64,000 bases of DNA, from the NCBI GenBank assembly GCA_029266525.1, contig JAQSWQ010000002.1:1-64000 (forward strand), in the 5' to 3' direction. Positions 16,370 through 25,264 of the stretch are shown piece by piece. Position numbers and translations under genes: made by a program. Within the stretch, counting starts at the first letter, position 1. The number at the start of each line of letters is the position of its first letter. This stretch comes from Microvirga sp. Its GTDB lineage: Bacteria > Pseudomonadota > Alphaproteobacteria > Rhizobiales > Beijerinckiaceae. The notes below the pieces were generated by a model, which saw only the letters and a list, made by a program, of their open reading frames with translations, did no database searches and was not told the origin of the DNA.

Positions 16370-17131
16370 ATGAACCGCAATCGAGATTTTCGTCCACCGC
16401 GCGGCCGCGGCGGCCGCGATGACTTCGGCAACGACCGTCGCTCCTTCGGCGACAGCCCGCAACCCAGCTGGGGCGAGGCCCCGGCCGCGCCGCGCATGCC
16501 GGTGAGTTCCGGCCCGCCGCAGGACGCCACGGTGAAGTGGTTCAACGGCGAGAAGGGCTTCGGCTTCGTCGAGATGGCCGACGGGTCAGGCGACGCCTTC
16601 CTGCACATCCGCGTCGTCGAATCGGCCGGCCAGACCGACATGCAGCCCGGGACGAAGCTCGTCATCCGCACGGCCCAGGGCCAGAAGGGCCCGCAAGTCA
16701 CCGAGATCCTCGAGGTCGACACCTCGACCGCCGAGGCCCCACGGCCGCGCGGCGACCGCTTCGGAGGCCCGCCCCGCGATCGCTTCGGCGGCGGCGACCG
16801 CTTCGGAGGCGGCGGCGGCGGAGACCGGTTTGGCGGGGGAGACCGCTTCGGCGGCGGCGGGCCGCGTTTCGGCGGCGGCGGCGGAGGCGGAGGTGCCGGC
16901 AGGGGGCCGACCGGCCCGATGTCCGACGAGCAGCCCGGAACCGTGAAGTGGTACAATCCGGCCAAAGGTTTCGGCTTCATCGCGGTCGAGGACGGCGGAA
17001 AGGACGTGTTCGTTCATCGCTCCGCCCTGATGCGCGCCGGGCTGCCGGACCTCCAGGAAGGCCAGCGGGTCATCGTCCAGACGGTGGAAGGCCAGAAGGG
17101 CCGCGAGGTCGCGACGATCTCTCTCGGCTGA
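16370..17131 (+). CDS. Double cold-shock-domain protein with Gly/Arg-rich linker
   Basis: A 253-residue predicted RNA-binding protein. Residues 1-50 are Arg/Gly/Asp-rich and disordered. The first cold-shock domain (about 54-117) has the RNP1 motif KGFGFV but a degenerate RNP2, DAFLHIRV. Residues about 125-180 are low complexity with five DRFGG repeats and long glycine runs. The second domain (about 189-252) has intact KGFGFI and DVFVHRSAL motifs. Most bacterial Csps are about 70 residues with one domain; two-domain versions are known in alphaproteobacteria, but the RGG-like spacer is unusual. A role as RNA chaperone with self-association is an inference. Repetitive GGCGGC codons could also slip in length between strains. 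Confidence 0.88.
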   Translation: MNRNRDFRPPRGRGGRDDFGNDRRSFGDSPQPSWGEAPAAPRMPVSSGPPQDATVKWFNGEKGFGFVEMADGSGDAFLHIRVVESAGQTDMQPGTKLVIRTAQGQKGPQVTEILEVDTSTAEAPRPRGDRFGGPPRDRFGGGDRFGGGGGGDRFGGGDRFGGGGPRFGGGGGGGGAGRGPTGPMSDEQPGTVKWYNPAKGFGFIAVEDGGKDVFVHRSALMRAGLPDLQEGQRVIVQTVEGQKGREVATISLG

Positions 17132-17134
17132 TCG

Positions 17135-19090
17135 CTACGATCCCGCGCGCTCCGGCTCTCGGGCGGGCGGGCTCGCCCGCTCCTCGCTCGTCGGAATGGG
17201 CTCGCGCTGCGGTGCGTCGGCGACCGTCGGTGCAGCGAGGGTGACGTTCGCCGGCGGATTGCGGCGCAACCGTTGCAGAAGATTGCGGAAGCGCGGCAGA
17301 CGCCGATGGGTCGCCGTTGCGGGCCCGCCGCCTTCCAGCCGGACGAGCTGGATCTCCCGGTCGAAATACTCCTCGAGGTTTGGCCGGTGCGCGACGCAAA
17401 GCACCGTCGCGTGCGCGAGATCGGTGCGCAGGAACTCCAACATGCGCGCCTGGCTCTCTTCGTCGAGGGCCGCCGTCGATTCGTCCATGATGATGATGTC
17501 GGGCGGGTTCACAAGGAGGCGCGCGAAAGCGAGGCGCTGCTTCTCGCCCCCGGACAGGATGCCCTCCCACTGGTCCTCGTCATCAAGGCGGGGAACGAGA
17601 TGCGAGAGGCCGCAACGCTTGAGCGCGTCCGCCAAGTGCTCATCCGGGTGCTCGGCATCGACGACCGGATACATCAGCGCGTGCCGCAGCGTGCCGAGCG
17701 GCAGGTAGGGCCGCTGCGGCATGAAGGCGATGGTCGCATCCTCGGGCCGCAATATCTGGCCGGAGCCCCAAGGCCACAAGCCCGCCATGGCGCGGATCAG
17801 CGTGCTCTTGCCGGTGCCCGACTGCCCCTTGACCAGGACCTTCTCGCCTCGTGGGATGACCACGTCGGCGCCCTCGATCATCAGCTTGCCGTCGAGCTGC
17901 GTGATCGACACGTCGCGGAAATGGATGGCGTCGTCCGGGCTCGGACCGAGAACGACGGTCGTATCCGATCCGTGCCGGCCGATCGTCGCCTCGAGATTCT
18001 CGAGCATCCGCCTGAGCTCCACCACGCGCTGCGCCGAGGCGAACCATTCGGCGAGACGGATCGCGTTGTCGGCGAGCCAGTTCAGCGCAATCTGGACCTG
18101 GGCGAAGGCGGTCGCGACCTGCATCAGCTCGCCGAGCGAGAGCTCGCCAGCCAAGTATTTGGGCGCCCCAAGCAGCAGGGGCACGGCGGGCGAGAGCACG
18201 GTCGAGCCGTTGAAGATCCAGGTCATCCGGGCCTGCCGCACGATGACCCGGATCCAGCGCGTCGCGAGATCGCCGAAGGTCTCCTTGAGCCGCAGCCGCT
18301 CGTCCTCGTCGCCGCCGATGAGCGCAATGTTCTCCGCAGAGTCTCGCACCCGCGTGAGCTCGTAGCGCAGCTGCGCCTCGCCGGTGTTCTTGCTCTCGAC
18401 CGCTGCGATGAGCGGCCGGCCGAGGAAGTACATGCCGAGCGAGGTGATCGTCGAATAGACGATCGCCGCCCAGACCATGTAGCCCGGGATGACGTGCTCC
18501 GAGCCGCCGGCGCCGATGCGGAGCGATCCGCCCACTGCCCACAGCACGCCGAGGAACGCAACTGCCGCGAGGATCGCGTTGGTCAGCCCGATGAGGAAGT
18601 CGACGAGCGGCTCGGTCGCAAGCCGAACGTCGTCGGCGATGCGGTATTCCGGGTTCGAGGCGTCGCCTCCGACGATGTTGAGCTGGTAGAAGCGCCGGTC
18701 GGCGAGCCAGCGCTCGATGAGATGGCCGGTGATCCATTGCCGCCAGCGCAGCGCAAAGCGCATGCGCATATGAACGAGGCCGACGGAAGCCGCGGCTGAG
18801 GCCACGGCGAGCAGGACGATGATCCCGACGCCGAGATAGACCAGGCCGACCTGCTTGTTCTCGATCGCGTCGAAGAAGAAGCGGTTCCAGCGGTTGACCC
18901 CAAGCGCCGCGGCAAGGTTCGCGAGCGCAAAGACCAGCACCCCGGTGATCAGGAACCAGGCGCGCCGCCGGGTCGGGCCGCCCCAAAAGCCGCGGGCAAT
19001 GCGGAAATAGGCTCGGGCGACGGTTCCCGGCGGAATCTTCGGCACATCGGAAGCGCGGGCCTCGGCGGGGCCGTCGGGAGTGGTACTCAT
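17135..19090 (-). CDS. ABC transporter permease-ATPase fusion, SbmA/BacA-YddA-like
   Basis: A 651-residue inner-membrane half-transporter. Residues about 45-350 carry six hydrophobic segments of the SbmA/BacA-like type (NRWNRFFFDAIENKQ and RWRQWITGHLIERWL are characteristic). The C-terminal ATPase has Walker A GQSGTGKST near residue 425, signature LSGGEKQRLAFARLLV and Walker B IIIMDESTAALDEE. Relatives move peptides, B12 or very-long-chain lipids. In rhizobia, BacA-related proteins matter for tolerance of host antimicrobial peptides and for lipid A fatty acid; YddA-like ABC forms are less studied. The start ATG 19090 precedes the conserved region; the frame upstream overlaps the neighbouring gene. 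It ends 4 bases from the convergent cold-shock gene. Confidence 0.87.
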   Translation of the reverse strand: MSTTPDGPAEARASDVPKIPPGTVARAYFRIARGFWGGPTRRRAWFLITGVLVFALANLAAALGVNRWNRFFFDAIENKQVGLVYLGVGIIVLLAVASAAASVGLVHMRMRFALRWRQWITGHLIERWLADRRFYQLNIVGGDASNPEYRIADDVRLATEPLVDFLIGLTNAILAAVAFLGVLWAVGGSLRIGAGGSEHVIPGYMVWAAIVYSTITSLGMYFLGRPLIAAVESKNTGEAQLRYELTRVRDSAENIALIGGDEDERLRLKETFGDLATRWIRVIVRQARMTWIFNGSTVLSPAVPLLLGAPKYLAGELSLGELMQVATAFAQVQIALNWLADNAIRLAEWFASAQRVVELRRMLENLEATIGRHGSDTTVVLGPSPDDAIHFRDVSITQLDGKLMIEGADVVIPRGEKVLVKGQSGTGKSTLIRAMAGLWPWGSGQILRPEDATIAFMPQRPYLPLGTLRHALMYPVVDAEHPDEHLADALKRCGLSHLVPRLDDEDQWEGILSGGEKQRLAFARLLVNPPDIIIMDESTAALDEESQARMLEFLRTDLAHATVLCVAHRPNLEEYFDREIQLVRLEGGGPATATHRRLPRFRNLLQRLRRNPPANVTLAAPTVADAPQREPIPTSEERASPPAREPERAGS

Positions 19091-19163
19091 CAAGACTGGT
19101 CTGCTGGTCCCGTTGGGTAATGCGCCGCAGCAAAGCACGTTCCGCCCTGCGGCGTCCCGGGTC

Positions 19164-20042
19164 TCAGGGCTTGGGGCGGTATCGAGCCTCGGCGGCGTCG
19201 AAACGACCCTTGCGCAGCACGCGCTGGCGCTCCTCGAAGCTCGCGAGACGGCCTGCGACATCGGCGAGCGACCCGTCGCGCTTGAGCGCGCCGAGCACCT
19301 CCTGCGCGCCCTTGATCGCCGCCTGCAGCGCGGCATTGGCATAGAGCGCGGCGCCGGCGCCCATCTTGGCGAGTTCCGGCTGCGGGACCTCCGGGGTGCG
19401 CCCGCCGAACACGATATTGACGATCTGGGGCGCCGGAAGCTCGGTAAGGATGCGAGCGATCTCCTCGTGCGAGGTCGGTGCCTCGACGAAGGTGGCATCG
19501 GCGCCGGCCTCGATCATCGCATGGGCGCGCTCCAGCGCCGCATCGAGCCCGAGCGACGAACGCGCGTCGGTCCGGGCGACGATCTGGAAATCCCGGTCGC
19601 GGCGCGCGTCGACCGCGGCCCTGACCTTGCCGAGCATCTCCGGCAAGGGCACGACCTCCTTCCCGTCGAAATGGCCGCAGCGCTTCGGGAAGACCTGGTC
19701 CTCGAGCTGGATCCCCGCCGCGCCGGCGCGCTCCAGCATAGTGACCGTGCGGATCACGTTGAGCGCGTTGCCGAAGCCCGTGTCGGCGTCGACGAGGAGC
19801 GGGATCGCGACCGCGTCGGCCATGGCCGCGACATGGTCCACGATCTCGGCAAGCGTGGTGAGCCCGATGTCGGGCGCGCCGAGATGCATGTTGGCGATGC
19901 CGGCGCCCGTGACGTAGCAGGCCTCGAAGCCGAGATCCTCCACGATGCGCGCGAACAGCGCGTTGGCAGCGCCGGGGAGGAGGGCAGCGTTGCGCCGCGC
20001 CAGGATTGACTTGAGCCGGGTCGTCGTTCGAACCTGCGCCAC
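19164..20042 (-). CDS. Isocitrate lyase/PEP mutase family enzyme (first copy)
   Basis: A 292-residue cytosolic TIM-barrel enzyme of the isocitrate lyase/PEP mutase superfamily, which makes or breaks C-C or P-C bonds of 2-oxo or dicarboxylic acids using Mg2+. DADTGFGN provides metal-binding Asp residues, QLEDQVFPKRCGHF contains the K-R-CGH catalytic loop with the lyase-type Cys, and ARTDARSS follows. The size fits methylisocitrate lyase, dimethylmalate lyase or oxaloacetate decarboxylase types, which cannot be told apart here. The start was chosen as GTG 20042, which has an AAGGTGA site just upstream; a TTG at 20087 is the alternative. It is divergent from the NitT/TauT-type importer and has a homologue on that operon's far side. 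Confidence 0.85.
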   Translation of the reverse strand: MAQVRTTTRLKSILARRNAALLPGAANALFARIVEDLGFEACYVTGAGIANMHLGAPDIGLTTLAEIVDHVAAMADAVAIPLLVDADTGFGNALNVIRTVTMLERAGAAGIQLEDQVFPKRCGHFDGKEVVPLPEMLGKVRAAVDARRDRDFQIVARTDARSSLGLDAALERAHAMIEAGADATFVEAPTSHEEIARILTELPAPQIVNIVFGGRTPEVPQPELAKMGAGAALYANAALQAAIKGAQEVLGALKRDGSLADVAGRLASFEERQRVLRKGRFDAAEARYRPKP

Positions 20043-20119
20043 GTCTTCACCTTGCTTGAGGCCGGGCTGAAGCGAGAGCGCGACCAACGCGCCGGCCTTT
20101 ACGACAGATGGAGGAAACC

Positions 20120-21091
20120 GTGCGCAAATTCGCTCTTGCAGCCGTGCTCGCGCTCGCCGTCGCCCCGGCCGGGGCCGTCGAGCTCAACGTGACGCATTTC
20201 GGCACCGGCATGTATGGCGTGCCCTACGCCGTCGCCAAGGAGAAGGGCTACTTCAAGGAGATCGGGCTCGACGTCACCGGCTTCCTCACCTCGGCCGGCG
20301 GCGGCACGACCGTCAGGAACGCGCTCGCCTCCGAGCTGCCCTACGGCGAGGTCGCGCTGCCGGCCGTGATTGCGGCCGCGCAGCAGGGGCTGGAGCTGAC
20401 GATCGTCCATGCCGGCGTGCTCAGCGTCGCCGACCAGGTCTGGATCACCAAGAAGGGCGACGAACGCATCAAGACGGTGCAGGACCTGAAGGGCAAGAAG
20501 CTCGGCTATTCGAGCCCGAAATCCGTCACCGACATGATCACCACGATGATGATCGAGGACAACAAGCTCACGGGCCAGGTCGAGCGGCGCTCGGTCGGCG
20601 CGATCGGCGCCGGCGTCGCGGCGCTGCGCGAGGGCGGTGTCGACATGACCTACGTCACGCAGCCGGTCTGGGCGAAGGAGAAGGACAATTTCCGGCCGGT
20701 GTTCAACTCGGCGGAGTGGCAGCCGCGCGTGACGCAGACGGTCGGCGTCGTGAAGACCGATTTCCTCAAGAAGAACCCCGACCTGATCCGCGGCATCATC
20801 CAGGCCCGCCGCAAGGGGGTCGAGTTCATCAAGGCGAACCCCGACGAGGCCGCCGCGATTATGGCCAAGGAGTACAAGATCGAGCCGGCGCATGCGAAGG
20901 CCGCGATCGCCGACATCCTCGCCGTGAAGGGCACCTATTGGAGCGCCGGCGATTTCGACTACGAGGGCATGGAGGTCATGCTGCGCGGTCTCCAGCTCGT
21001 GAAGGCGATCGAGCCCGGCCCGTTCGACTGGTCGAAGGTCGTGGACGAGAGCTACCTGCCGGAGGATCTGCGGCGCAAGCCGAAGAGCTGA
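20120..21091 (+). CDS. NitT/TauT-type ABC transporter substrate-binding protein
   Basis: A 323-residue periplasmic binding protein of the NMT1/SsuA-like class. The signal peptide is about residues 1-19 (RKFALAAVLALAVAPAGA). The mature domain starts VELNVTHFGTGMYGVPYAVAKEKGYFKEIGLDV, the usual family opening. GTG 20120 is preferred because GGAGG lies 5 bases upstream; an in-frame ATG at 20108 sits within that ribosome site. It heads an operon with ATPase (21205) and two permeases (22005, 22735). The class covers sulfonates, nitrate, thiamine precursors and aromatic acids, so the ligand is open; flanking lyases suggest an organic acid. Confidence 0.88.
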   Translation: MRKFALAAVLALAVAPAGAVELNVTHFGTGMYGVPYAVAKEKGYFKEIGLDVTGFLTSAGGGTTVRNALASELPYGEVALPAVIAAAQQGLELTIVHAGVLSVADQVWITKKGDERIKTVQDLKGKKLGYSSPKSVTDMITTMMIEDNKLTGQVERRSVGAIGAGVAALREGGVDMTYVTQPVWAKEKDNFRPVFNSAEWQPRVTQTVGVVKTDFLKKNPDLIRGIIQARRKGVEFIKANPDEAAAIMAKEYKIEPAHAKAAIADILAVKGTYWSAGDFDYEGMEVMLRGLQLVKAIEPGPFDWSKVVDESYLPEDLRRKPKS

Positions 21092-21096
21092 CGCCA

Positions 21097-21199
21097 TGTC
21101 ATCATGGTCTTCCCGGGCTCGCGAAGCGAGACCCGGGATCTTCGGACGCCTTGCGCCCGGAAGGTCCCGGATAGCCGCTGCGCGGCTTCCGGGATGACA
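21097..21199. repeat. Intergenic repeat with TGTCATC...GATGACA ends
   Basis: Terminal inverted heptamers TGTCATC and GATGACA enclose two hairpins, CCCGGGCTCGCGAAGCGAGACCCGGG (imperfect) and a CCGGGA-type arm with GCCGCTGCGCGGC. It lies between binding-protein and ATPase genes, the same relative position as the repeat at 10109-10198. Confidence 0.75.
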
Positions 21200-21204
21200 C
21201 GTGG

Positions 21205-22004
<800 letters not shown>

Positions 22005-22008
<4 letters not shown>

Positions 22009-22757
22009 CGCGGGCCAGCTGGATCCGGCTTGCCGTGCTCGGCAGCGCGGTGGCGCTGCTCGAAGTCACCTGCCGGCTCGGCTGGGTGAGCCGGCACGCG
22101 GTCATCGCGCCGAGCGAGATGGTGCGCGGCGCCTGGCGTGCGCTCGGGCAGGCAGACGTTCGCCGGGACATGCTCCTGACACTCTCGACCGTCGCTCAGT
22201 CCTTCGTGCTTGCGATCCTGGTCGGCTTTGCGATCGGCGTCGCGCTGCACCGGATGCCGCGGCTGCGGCGGGCTTTGGATCCCTTCCTCGCGAGCTACTA
22301 TGCGGTTCCGACCTTTGTGTTCTATCCGGTGTTCATCGTGCTGTTCGGCCTGAATCGGTGGCCGCTCGTCGCGATCGGATTCCTCTTTGCCGTCGTGGCG
22401 GTCGCGATCAACACGCTCGACGGGCTTTCCCGCGTCCCGCGCGCCTTCTTGCGCACCGCCCGCGCGATGAAGCTCTCGGGCGCGCAGACGCTCGCCCGCA
22501 TCGTCCTCCCTGCCGCCGCGCCATGGCTCTTCACCGGGGCGAAGTTCGCGGTGGCCTATTCCTTCATCGGGGTGATCGCGGGCGAGTTCGTGCAGGCCGG
22601 CGCCGGCATCGGCTTCGCCATTGCGTTCGCGTACAACTCCTTCGATTCGCTCACCATGTACGGATTGATGATCCTGCTCTTCGGCATCGTCGGCACCATC
22701 AACATGACGCTCTGGTCCTACGAGCGCAGGCTCTATGCACGGCGCGGCGGACGTTGA
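22005..22757 (+). CDS. NitT/TauT-type ABC transporter permease, first subunit
   Basis: A 250-residue inner-membrane permease of the SsuC/TauC class with about six hydrophobic segments. AVPTFVFYPVFIVLFGLNRWP near residue 100 is the class hallmark, and the EAA-like loop is AFLRTARAMKLSGAQTLARIVLPAAAPW near residue 145. GTG 22005 overlaps the ATPase stop. Its last 23 bases overlap the start of the second permease gene, an unusually deep overlap that suggests coupled synthesis of a heterodimeric channel, whereas many transporters of this class use one permease gene as a homodimer. Confidence 0.88.
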
Positions 22758-23538
22758 GCCGGTCGTCACGGCCGAGGCGCCGCCCGGGCCGCGGTCGACG
22801 GCGCTTGCCGACACCACGCTCGTCATCATCGCCTTCGTGGCGATCTGGCAGCTCGCGAGCTGGATCATCGGCCGCGACATCCTGCCCGCGCCGGTCGCGA
22901 CCCTCCGCAGGCTCGGCGCGATCATGGCCGACGAGGATTTCTCGCGGCACGCTTGGGAGACCGGCCGCGCCTTCGGCACCGCCCTCGTCATCGCGCTCCT
23001 CGGCGGGCTTGCGATCGGGCTCGCGCTCGGCGCACACCGGCTCTCGGGCGAGGTCGCCGAGCCGATCCTGGTTGCGCTCTACTCGATCCCAAAGATCACC
23101 CTTTATCCTGTGATCCTGCTCCTGTTCGGCCTCGGCATCTCGGCGAAGATCGCTTTCGGCGTGATCCACGGCATCATCCCGGTCGCGATCTTCACCATGA
23201 ACGCCGTGCGCAGCCTGCGCGGCGTCTATTTCCGGGCGGCCAAGGCGATGCGCCTGTCGCCTCTGCAGACCGCGGCGACCATCATCATCCCGGCGACCAT
23301 CCCGGAGATCGTCTCGGGCTTCCGGCTGGGCTTCGCGCTGACGCTGCTCGGCACGTTGATCGGCGAGATGTTCGCGTCTCAACGCGGCATCGGCTACATG
23401 CTGGTCAAGGCCATGGAAACGAACGACGTGCTGACCGTGATGGCGCTCGCGCTGCTCCTCATCACGCTCGCGACCATCGCCTCCGCGATCCTCCTCTCCC
23501 TCGACCGCAAGCTCCACAAGCGCGCGCTTCCCACGTGA
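22735..23538 (+). CDS. NitT/TauT-type ABC transporter permease, second subunit
   Basis: A 267-residue inner-membrane permease paralogous to the preceding one. The cytoplasmic N-terminal 25 residues are followed by a first helix (LVIIAFVAIWQLASWIIG). YSIPKITLYPVILLLFGLG and the loop YFRAAKAMRLSPLQTAATIIIP match the SsuC class. ATG 22735 lies inside the upstream gene; the start is supported by good family alignment from about residue 28. It ends 7 bases before the second lyase gene, whose start has the same strand, so that enzyme is probably part of this operon. Confidence 0.88.
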   Translation: MHGAADVEPVVTAEAPPGPRSTALADTTLVIIAFVAIWQLASWIIGRDILPAPVATLRRLGAIMADEDFSRHAWETGRAFGTALVIALLGGLAIGLALGAHRLSGEVAEPILVALYSIPKITLYPVILLLFGLGISAKIAFGVIHGIIPVAIFTMNAVRSLRGVYFRAAKAMRLSPLQTAATIIIPATIPEIVSGFRLGFALTLLGTLIGEMFASQRGIGYMLVKAMETNDVLTVMALALLLITLATIASAILLSLDRKLHKRALPT

Positions 23539-23545
23539 GACCGCC

Positions 23546-24415
23546 ATGACCGCCAGCACCCGCCTCAAGGACCTTCTCGATCGCGGCGAGTTCATCCTCG
23601 CTCCGGGAGTCTTCGAGATGTTCTCGGCGAAGGTCGCCGACCGCATCGGCTTCAAGGCCCTCTACATGACGGGCTACGGCGTCTCGGGCTCCCATCTCGG
23701 CGCAGCCGACGCCGGGCTCGTGACCTATCGCGACATGGTCGAGCGGGCCCGCACCATCGCATCCGGCATCTCGGCGCCGCTGATCGCCGACGCCGACACC
23801 GGTTTCGGCGGGCTCATCAACGTGCGCGAGACGGTGCGCGGCTACGAGGCTACCGGCGTCCAGGCGATCCAGATCGAGGATCAGGAGATGCCCAAGAAGT
23901 GCGGGCACACGCCGAACCGGCGCGTGATCGCGACCCGCGACATGTGCCGCAAGATCGAGGTCGCCGTGAACGCACGCGCGCGTGACGACACGCTCATCGT
24001 CGCCCGCACCGACGCGCGCACCGGTCTCGGGCTCGACGAGGCGATCGCGCGCGGCAAGGAATTCGCCAAGGCGGGCGCCGACGTGATCTTCGTCGAGGCG
24101 CCGGAATCGGAGGAGGAGTTCAGGCGCGTCGGCGCGGCGATCGAGGCGCCGCTCCTTGCCAACATGGTACCGACCGGCAAGTCGCCCGTGGTCTCGGCCG
24201 AGAAGCTCAAGAGCTTCGGCTTCGACATCGCGATCTACCCCGCCGCCGGCATGGCGGTCGCCTGTGCGGCCTTCGAGGCGAACTACCGCTACCTCAAGGA
24301 GCACGGCTCGACGGATGGCTCTCCCGTGCCCGCCTATACGATGGCGGAGCTCCACGACCTCGTCGGCTTCCCCGACGTGTGGGAGTTCGAAAAGCGCTAC
24401 GCCGAGGCTGGATAA
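23546..24415 (+). CDS. Isocitrate lyase/PEP mutase family enzyme (second copy)
   Basis: A 289-residue TIM-barrel lyase of the isocitrate lyase/PEP mutase superfamily. Metal-binding DADTGFGG, the catalytic loop EDQEMPKKCGHTPNRRVI with KKCGH, and ARTDARTG are all intact, so it is probably an active carboxylate lyase (methylisocitrate-, dimethylmalate- or oxaloacetate-decarboxylase-like). It is the last gene of the NitT/TauT-type importer operon, 7 bases after the second permease. A divergent copy lies at 19164-20042. The two share the same active-site layout but only moderate overall similarity, so they are paralogues rather than a recent duplication. Genomic linkage suggests the imported compound is an organic acid that this enzyme cleaves; that is inference. 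Confidence 0.87.
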   Translation: MTASTRLKDLLDRGEFILAPGVFEMFSAKVADRIGFKALYMTGYGVSGSHLGAADAGLVTYRDMVERARTIASGISAPLIADADTGFGGLINVRETVRGYEATGVQAIQIEDQEMPKKCGHTPNRRVIATRDMCRKIEVAVNARARDDTLIVARTDARTGLGLDEAIARGKEFAKAGADVIFVEAPESEEEFRRVGAAIEAPLLANMVPTGKSPVVSAEKLKSFGFDIAIYPAAGMAVACAAFEANYRYLKEHGSTDGSPVPAYTMAELHDLVGFPDVWEFEKRYAEAG

Positions 24416-24432
24416 TCCCCGGCCCGGTGGGG

Positions 24433-25203
24433 CTAAAGACCTTTCGTCGCGCCGCCGTCCAGCTCGACGATGGCGCCGTGCAGGTAGGCCCCGGCGGGCG
24501 AATCCATATAGACGACGAGCTCCGCGACCTCCTCGGGGCGGCCGAAGCGGATCACGCGCTGGTCCTTGATCATCTGCCGGCGGGCCTCCGGTTGGCTCAC
24601 CGCCCGCTCCTTCGCGACCTCGGCGATCCGCCGCGTCAGGCGCTCGGTCTCGATCGGGCCGGGATGGATGGCGTTGACCCGCACGCCCTCGTCGCGGCCC
24701 CGGTCGGCCATGGCCTTGGTGAAGTTCTCGAAGGCGCTGTTGACCGAGCCGCCGATGGTGAAGTCGGCCGAAGGCGTGCGGGCTCCCGCGCCGATGATGT
24801 TGACGACATGCCCGGCGCCGGCCTTGCGCAGATGCGGCCAGGCGGCGCGCGTCAGCTCCACGGCGCCGAAGAACTTCAGGGCGAAGCCGTCGAGGAAATC
24901 CTGATGCGGCAGCCCGAAGAAGTCGCCGCGCTTCGTCGCCCCGGCACAGTTCACAAGAAGATCGAGGCCCCCGAAACGCGAGGCCGCCGCGCCGATCAGC
25001 TCGGGCGCGCGCTGCACGTCGCGAAGATCGGCAGCGAGCGGGAGCACGTCGGCCCCGCCCGCGCCGAGCTCGCGCGCGAGCCCCTCGAGCAGGTCCTGCG
25101 AGCGCGCGGCGACCGCGACCGCATAGCCCCGGTCGGCGAGAAGGGTCGCGATGGCGCGCCCGATCCCCTTGCTCGCCCCGGTCACGAAGGCGCGGCGGGT
25201 CAT
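24433..25203 (-). CDS. SDR family protein lacking the usual Ser-Tyr-Lys triad
   Basis: A 256-residue short-chain dehydrogenase/reductase fold protein. The cofactor motif TGASKGIG (residues 8-15), NCAG (85-88) and the C-terminal VELDGGATKGL are present. The catalytic positions are not: aligned on TKAMA, the active-site Tyr corresponds to Gly152, the Lys to Ser156, and the catalytic Ser to Gly138. A subfamily with this GGSxNxA pattern exists and is intact in sequence, so this is not decay; the reaction is unknown. It ends 17 bases from the convergent lyase gene. The start ATG 25203 is the only sensible choice. Confidence 0.82.
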   Translation of the reverse strand: MTRRAFVTGASKGIGRAIATLLADRGYAVAVAARSQDLLEGLARELGAGGADVLPLAADLRDVQRAPELIGAAASRFGGLDLLVNCAGATKRGDFFGLPHQDFLDGFALKFFGAVELTRAAWPHLRKAGAGHVVNIIGAGARTPSADFTIGGSVNSAFENFTKAMADRGRDEGVRVNAIHPGPIETERLTRRIAEVAKERAVSQPEARRQMIKDQRVIRFGRPEEVAELVVYMDSPAGAYLHGAIVELDGGATKGL

Positions 25204-25264
25204 AGGCAGGCTCCCGGAAGGGTGAGGCTGGCGGCTCGCATGCGTAGCCGCTCGGGGCGCGCCG

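Noticed and set aside
16075-16980. Proline-rich frame antisense to the cold-shock gene
   Set aside because: The PPPPKR repeats are the complement of the GGC-rich DRFGG linker.
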